64,000 bases of DNA from Lineus longissimus (lineage: Eukaryota > Nemertea > Pilidiophora > Heteronemertea > Lineidae), in contig NC_088323.1 in NCBI RefSeq assembly GCF_910592395.1, positions 13,813,501-13,877,500 of the forward strand, read 5' to 3'. A model generated the notes under the pieces. It was not told the origin of the DNA, made no database searches, and saw nothing but the letters and a program-made list of their open reading frames with translations. Shown one piece after another: positions 57,343 to 64,000 of this stretch. The stretch's first letter is position 1, and the number at the start of each line of letters is the position of its first letter. Both the position numbers and the translations under genes were made by a program.

Positions 57343-59377
57343 GTGCGGGTTCATGATACCACCATGCAGAGGGTGGCAAGGTGGGGGTCAAAAGTTTTTA
57401 ATGAGATTTGGCATGCAAGACCCATTCACTAAGACAACAATCCACAGCAATTATGAGCTCAGCCAAGTAACTGGTTGCTGAGCTAGGGGTGGGCCTATTT
57501 TTGGGGTCACGTTAAGCCATTTTTGGTAAATTTTAGGCCATTTCTGAGGGCGACTTTGGACATGCGTACCAGGACGAAAGAGCAATTCTGGACAATACCA
57601 TTTTGTGTGGTAGTAGTACATGGTCTGTTGTGTTCACCCAAGAGAAATCATGGCCTCTGCCCAGGCTACTATAGGCCTAGAAAGATTATGGTTGCGAAAG
57701 AGGTCAATTCAGACCAATGGTTCTCAGCCATTGCAGGGCTCTGGATGTTGCAATATGCCTCATATTGAAGGTAATTACATCACCTTTCAAAATCCAAAAG
57801 AAAAATCCAGGGAAGTCCATGGGTTTGGTCAGGGTGTCCCAAAAAAAAGTGAGATTTTTAGCAAAAGAGGAGATTTTTCACTCATTATGAAGTGGCGCCG
57901 CCTATTGTGTATTTATGGAAATAGTCTCTTCATTGCCCAAATTGGTCCTTGACCACAATTATTTCCTTTGTGGTGCTGTATGATGTTATGAAAAAGACAT
58001 TTTGGGTCACCATTGCAATGCATGGGCGGGGGGGGGGGCACTCAGTGATCTGAAGAGATTCCACTTCCCAGGGTGGTCGTGTACCTAAGCCTCCTCTTCG
58101 AAATTTCAATCCTCGGTTGGCGGATAAGGGACACTTTTCATAAATAATCCACTCCCAACGATGCCTGTAGCCAAGCTAACTTTTCAAACAAAATCTAAAT
58201 CAATATCAATATCGTTGTATATAGGGGACATCCCCTCCTGATTCATGGTTGGTCTGCTTGGACCAACTATTTCTTTAGCGTTACATCCAGAAAGTAAGGA
58301 TTTTTACCTGCATGATCAGGCAACAAAGCCAAAGGTCAGGACAGACCTCTGCAGACAGCGAATTCTATCTAATCACACATGAACGAGAAAAGTGAACAAG
58401 CAGTCAATAGAAATAATGAAAATTAGTACTACAATGTATAATGTACTATGACTTCTTTTCACTATATATGACTATTTACAACATGAACACATACAAACAT
58501 ACAATGGCCAGCCCCCCCCCCCCCCACAGTTGAGTTTTAAAGCAGCTGACCTTTGACCTGGTAAATACACAATACATTGTATCTCAAAAACAAGAGCAGC
58601 CGTAATGACACCAAATGTCATCCTGGGTATACATTTGTACCTAGTGTACACATGTACCAATGATAAAAACGGGGCAACAATAAGGATCCTCAACTTTGAC
58701 CGGATACCAGGACCAAGTTTCTGATTTCTGTAGCATTTCTGAAGTTAGGCTGGTATGGCACTGAAAGCAGCCACTCACAAGAGTTCGGTCTGAATCTAAG
58801 CACCTAGTACCATAATTATATTGTACATGCAAGGTGTCCCAGAGAGTGCGCCAAAGGGCCCATTGGCTGTGATAACCATCCAGACTACAAGGCTAACAAG
58901 TTGAAAGGTCAACAAGAAACTCTATTGCCCCGTCTAAATATTGGATAATACCGTATCACTAGAGCTATCAGATTGGTACAAAAATAGCTTTTAGTCTCAG
59001 TATGAACATAGATTGATAATATTAAATACAGTCCAACTGGTGTCTCATCTGCTGTACATGTTCTAGGGTATACAAAAAAATCCAGTCGTCTTATTCAAAA
59101 ACATGATGCATTCTACATGGAGGCCATGAAAAGAACTTCTCATTTCTCTTAAACATACAACGTACAGGTCAGCAATCCTCTTTTCAAAGAGAGGAATTGG
59201 AACAGATGCTTATGTCTAGGTCACCATTCATTTCATGCTTCAGTAGCAATATTCTAGGTTACAAGATAAAAACTGGCCCCGAGGTCAATGTTTGACTAGA
59301 TTATTTGAAAAATTGGAAATTGGGAAGTTTTTTCCAGGGTCACTATGCAGATTCAATGATCACCAAGATCCAACGTA
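57343..59377. other. Downstream flank of the C2H2/RNase H-like gene; possible left end of a TTAA element
   Basis: Begins GTGCGGGTTCATGATACCAC directly after TTAA. It contains a G11 tract (58028-58038) and a C14 tract (58512-58525). There are no supported genes; open frames are short. It probably includes the 3' untranslated region of the minus-strand gene. Confidence 0.4.
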
Positions 59378-62300
59378 TTAGAAACCTGCCTCCTGAGCAA
59401 CTTTGTTTCTGAGTCTGCGTCGCACCACAGCAGCAGATACAGCAGCAACTTCCTCCTCAGTTGATTCTTCAACAACTGGCCCACCAGGGAGATGTCCACA
59501 TTTCTGCTTTGTGGACAACCTACTGAAATAGCTCATCACCTGCTGTGATGTTAGCCAGTGCTCTTTGCTGAATGTAGCCTTCAGACGTGTGGCAACATTT
59601 GAGGGATTCTCCTTGATACCGGTGTTGACACCTTTCATGAACTCTTTCTCCAGGAATTCCCGCACCTCTGGGGCATTGCGCCGTGCAGTCCGTTGGCCAC
59701 GCTGAGCCCATCCTATTTTAACGAGGCTGCTTCCAGACTCAACGGTGCCCGACACTTCAATAGCACCACTGGAAACAGAAGGCTTTGCAAGGGCATCGAC
59801 TTTTTCAGTCCACTTCCTCTTGACTTTATCGATTTTCGTGTCCTTCAGTGGGAGGGCATCATGAGTACCGCAAGCCATGTGCATGGTGAGTGCCTCCTGG
59901 CTAGGGAACATCCTACCGCAACCATCTTCCGGGCATGGCACTTGCACCATCTTTGAGGAACTGTGGGCACTAAGACTTCCTGTGATTTGATCTGGTATAG
60001 TGTAATCACCTATGACTACACCAGATGATCCCCGTCTGGTCTTTTTCAGTACAACATTGTGGCTATGGAATTGGCCAACCCCGACACCATACGCTGTCCA
60101 AACCCGAATGCCTTCTTCCTCAAATTGAAAGTTTGTGTAAGACGTTATTCCTTGCCAAGTGCCCTTTTCTTTGGCTGCTCCGGGCTTTAGGGTTGCAACG
60201 GCAACATAGCAACCGCGTACTCCACCATACGTCTCAAGAGCATTCTTCATATCCAGGGCAGTCTGGACATCATGCCCCTCATTCACATATCGCTGCATGT
60301 GAGCCTTCATTGGGGCAATTTTTCTATCACATATATCTTTGCCCGATTGGGCCTCGCTAAAGTCATATCGTTTTATGAAAATCCCCTTGGCTTTAGACAG
60401 TGATGGCAGAGACAATAGCAGGGAAGCGTTGTGGTAACAACCCACATTGTCAGACCGAAGGAACAGCTCTGTCACTTGTGGCAATTCGACTTGAAGCTTT
60501 GCGATGCAGGCCTCAATCAACGAGTAGACACTGAACCAATCCTGCTTGCATTGATCGAGCACGTGGACAAATCAGTGTATCTGGAAAAAAACAAAAATTA
60601 CAAAACTTAAAAATGAGACGGTGAACGTAAGGAGGAATTCGTCTAGGGTGAGATACATGTATTGGCATGTATCACTTAAATTTGCTGTCACTTTGGGAAG
60701 AACATCAAACATCCATCATCAATTAGTATTGATGAAAGGACATCATTCCTGTGAAACAAATGAACTATACTGCCCTTGGCATTATAGTATCAATTGAAAT
60801 AGGTGATCCTCTCCCAGCACACAGACTGTTTTGTTTTTGAGTTCTTCAGTCCAAATCACTCTGTGCATAGGCTACCACTTCTTTAAAAAGTTACACCAGC
60901 CTCTTTTCACTCATTCAACTGGAAGGTCCTTCAGTCACGCAGATTGGAGAACAGTGTCACACCGAAACATTCATACATGGAGGACCTCTGCAACTAACCT
61001 GGTACTCGTTTTCCATTGTCTTTGTCACCAACGCAGACACATGCCAGGAGATGCCTTTCTTAGCAAACCAGTCTTGCTGGGCCTCACGGAACTTCATCGG
61101 TAGGAATTTCATTGCCCAGTCCATGGTCATCAAGCATTGGTTTGGCAGCAGCTCATCAAGAATTTTGGTCTTGGCCCTCTCCTGGTTCTTTGCCCTCAGC
61201 AAATGTGCCTTCAGTTGAATGATCTTCTCCTTTGCCGCTTTAAAATCAAAAAGAAGCTCTTCCCTCTGTTTCTCATACCTGAAAACAAGACCGCATGATA
61301 CGTTAGCACAAGCATAAGCATGGGGTGGCATAAGTCACTCAGGCAGTGTTTACTTTGAGCCTGAAATTTGGGATAGGGTATTGACATTCAATTGAGTTCT
61401 ACACCACAGTAACAATATACAGATTGAGACACACCATCAGTCAGCAAATTGTTGGAACTGACAAATCACTGTTTGATTCCTGAGAAAGTCCATGACCACA
61501 CACTTATTCTCAGAGGTGTGTGCTACTGAATCAAACTTGATGTAAGGCAAGTAGTTGAATGATGGTTCAGGAAACAATCAAGAAAACAGCCAGAAGATCA
61601 TGATGGCATTGAATGTCATTCATCAACACAAATCCTAGGCATACAGAACATGCTTGGCATAAGAAAATATCCATACCTGTATGACACGTCTGAATCGCTG
61701 AAGGCTGACTCGATGGTATCAAATATATACGATATCTCGTCACATCGTTGACATGAAAAGTCATGTTTTTGGCTGCAAGGTGTTGTACCATCCCCCAAGG
61801 CATACATGATACAGTGGTCAGGGCACTGGCTGGCTTCGCTGACATGAAGTTTGAAATCCGTCTTTAGGTAAACCCTCGCAGACTGAATCTTGACATTCAA
61901 GTCCTCTATTGTTGCATGTGGATAACCTGAAATTAATGTGAAAAAAAAGTTAATTTGATAAGCAGGTTGCATGTGAAATTCTTTTGAGTTCACTATGAAT
62001 ATAATAGTGCTTGACTGATGCATGTGGGCCTATCTTTTCTTTTAGCAGATTGAGAAAAACAAAGAGTACAAGTGAAACAGAATGGGCATAGTTGGCTTGG
62101 CCGAATGGGTATAGCTGGCTTGGCAATGTGTTACAATCAGTTTAAGGCAGCCTATGTGACTGAATAATGCAGAAGACTCAACCGTATCAGTGTTTACATT
62201 TTTTATACATACCACAGTCTCCAAGGACTTCCAAAACTTTGAGTAGGGTATCGAATGCTTGAGATCCTTCTGCGGCAATGTTGTCTAATCCAGCCAGGGA

Positions 62301-63825
62301 CTTTTTTTGAGATGCAGCGCACACCTGAATGAAAGACAATTTTATTTTACAACCAATATGTAAACAAGTTAGGAAAAAGACATGAAAGAAGTGTCATTAA
62401 ACATGTCATATATTCAATAATACTACTAGGATGTACTTCTCCTCTTTTTCAATCAATAGACGGTCCAACTTTTCCCATACTTTCTCACGGAATACCCTTG
62501 AATTTCAACTTGTTTTGGGCAGACAAACACAATTTCCAAATCCACAGCAGAAGAACTCAAAATAAATCTTTGCCAAGGAGTTGCATTTGCTGTTACCTTT
62601 GGAAGTCGAACTCCAAATACCTGTAATTGGCATTCTTGCCTGAATTATTGAGAAGAGTGAGCTTCTTTTCAGTGGTTGAAAACCAATTTCCTCGCAGTAT
62701 GCTAGGTACATCTGAATGAGTCTTGACACGATGGTAGTCCTCACAACATTTGGTATCTCCAGTTTCTCCCCATGGCTCAGCTTCATGGTACGAGTTCCAT
62801 ATGCTACATCTTGAAGAAATTCTGGTCTAGAGATGAAGTCGAGGAAGTGATCCACCTTCGCCTCATCCATACGGGATCGGGTGACTGGCTCAATATGCAC
62901 AGGTTGGGCTTGACCAACTTCAGTAGCGTGTTTTCTTGCCTTGTCAATTCTGTAGATAGTCAATCCTGGGATTAGTTCCTGCAAAAAGGTAGACATTGAA
63001 TACTAGGTATTTTTTTAACAATAGCAATTCAAAATGTATATGCACAGTGTAAATATGAGTGACAATGAGCAGGTCACTCAAGTTCAAGTGCATGTACATG
63101 TACATGTAAGATGTAACCTGGTTCCAACAACTGGAAATACCAGGGTCATTCTATTGTGATAGTTGTCCTTTCTCATACCTCTCATTCCACACATGACCCT
63201 GCTCATCAACCAACAGAACTTATTGATACAGCATAGCCTGAGGGGTTCAGTTGATAGAGTAGTGGGGACTGGCGGTAATGATGCTCAATTTTGTCGTCAA
63301 TGAGGATGGGATACACCAACAGGGCTTGCCTACTACTACATGCCAATCCTTTGAACTGCGTGCAACAGCTAATGAAATCTTGAAACTAACCAGCAACTGT
63401 GCTTTAGTGCGATTCGTAGCAAGGATGGATAGGATTTGTCTTTTGGTAAACCATATTTCCGCCTCATTGTAGCACTTCACGACTGAAGCAGCTAAACTGT
63501 CATCCACTACCGATGGTGCAGGATGGACCAACGCCATCAATTCATCCTCTTGTCCAGGTGTGAGAAGATGAAGAACTAGACCAAGTGCTTCCCTTGCCTT
63601 CGATTTGTAATACCGTAGGGTTCTTTGTGAGGCACTGTCAATGGCAGTGACGAGCTGACCATCTACTGGAGCACATCCTCCTTTAGCAAGGAAACTACTC
63701 AGTGTTGCCAGTTCGACATTTCGTGGCTCTGGGGTAGGTGCCCAAGTCACATCCATCACATCACAACCATTATCAGTCTCTGTACTTGGTGTGGAGCTAC
63801 CATTTCCAGAAAGCAAGTGGCCACC
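59378..63825 (-). CDS. Uncharacterised multi-exon protein: putative RNase-H-fold nuclease/transposase with C2H2 finger
   Basis: Six minus-strand exons whose phases match: 63825-63391, 62978-62640, 62324-62213, 61926-61677, 61278-60999, 60580-59378 (TAA 59378-59380). Further 5' exons lie off the window or near 63870-63995. Order: helical N-terminal part (YNEAEIWFTKRQILSILATN; RPEFLQDVAYGTRTMKLSHG); Cys/His cluster (CPDHC...C...H...C..C, exon 61926-61677); a coiled linker; MTMDWAMKFLP, LFLRSDNVGCYHN and GKDICDRKIAPMKAHMQRYV, whose Asp residues could form a DDE/RNase H site; a C2H2 finger (CPEDGCGRMFPSQEALTMHM); and a basic C-terminal domain. From memory this is a multicopy, uncharacterised family in marine invertebrates. 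An in-frame TGA at 60572-60574 follows the last acceptor, so this copy may be inactive. Function is inferred only. Confidence 0.7.
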
Positions 63826-63869
63826 CTGAAATGAAAGAGGAACTTTAAATGGCCACACCAGTAATTACT

Positions 63870-63998
63870 TATGTGTGCAACAAGACAGCATAGCATCAAT
63901 GAAATGGTCCATGGACGTGTTGTCACTATAAAGCCTCGAAGTTCCCTTACAAGCCGGCTATGAAAATCCAAATTTGACTCAAGATAGATTTTCACTGC
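63870..63998 (-). CDS. Possible further 5' exon of the same gene
   Basis: The minus strand from the right edge shows an acceptor-like TTGCAG then VKIYLESNLDFHSRLVRELR and GFIVTTRPWTISLM. It is open for over 40 residues and lies upstream of the exon at 63825. The donor is unclear, so inclusion is uncertain. Confidence 0.3.
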
Positions 63999-64000
63999 AA

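Overview
This is eukaryotic, repeat-dominated DNA, most likely from a marine invertebrate (lancelet, echinoderm, hemichordate, mollusc or cnidarian-like). The evidence is spliced transposase genes and the co-occurrence of DIRS, BEL/Pao, Gypsy, L1/Tx1, CR1/L2, pogo/Tigger, Harbinger-type and foldback elements. I cannot fix the phylum from sequence alone. I see no confident ordinary host gene, tRNA, rRNA or CRISPR array.

Left part (1-20.6 kb): a decayed DIRS-like retrotransposon on the minus strand (1-2850) abuts foldback elements whose arms start GAGACAAGACCAC. One arm carries a 2.74 kb pogo/Tigger transposon inserted at TA (4178-6920). From about 5892 a block of about 7.1 kb is present twice in tandem (5892-13010 and 13011-20220), nearly identical. 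It carries the pogo 3' half, the foldback element, a BEL/Pao fragment, an unknown repeat (called R1 here), a 15-bp minisatellite and a Myb/SANT-type pseudogene. A diverged third copy of part of the block lies at 33.65-35.68 kb.

Middle (20.6-47 kb): a 1.05 kb foldback element (21709-22759); ankyrin-exon relics; a CR1-like LINE 3' end; a structurally complete, nearly identical-LTR Gypsy element on the minus strand (26808-31848) with one intact 1357-residue Gag-Pol frame; a decayed BEL/Pao integrase; a 5'-truncated L1/Tx1 LINE with 14-bp target-site duplications (36752-40277); and about 5 kb of diverged satellite-like repeats (41.2-46.5 kb) interrupted by an L2/CR1 tail.

Right part (47-64 kb): LINE and BEL remnants, a perfect 25-bp hairpin, a second 1.03 kb foldback element (51683-52712) with the same TATGGCAAGC termini and 6-bp duplications as the one at 21.7 kb, another GAGACAAGACCAC element containing a nested 953-bp transposon with 9-bp duplications, and a six-exon minus-strand gene (59378-63825, continuing off the right edge). 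That gene encodes an uncharacterised protein with Asp-containing motifs suggestive of an RNase-H fold, plus a C2H2 finger. It sits to the right of a point where the foldback arm is interrupted at TTAA, so it may be cargo or transposase of an undescribed TTAA-targeting element. This is the most interesting candidate in the window.
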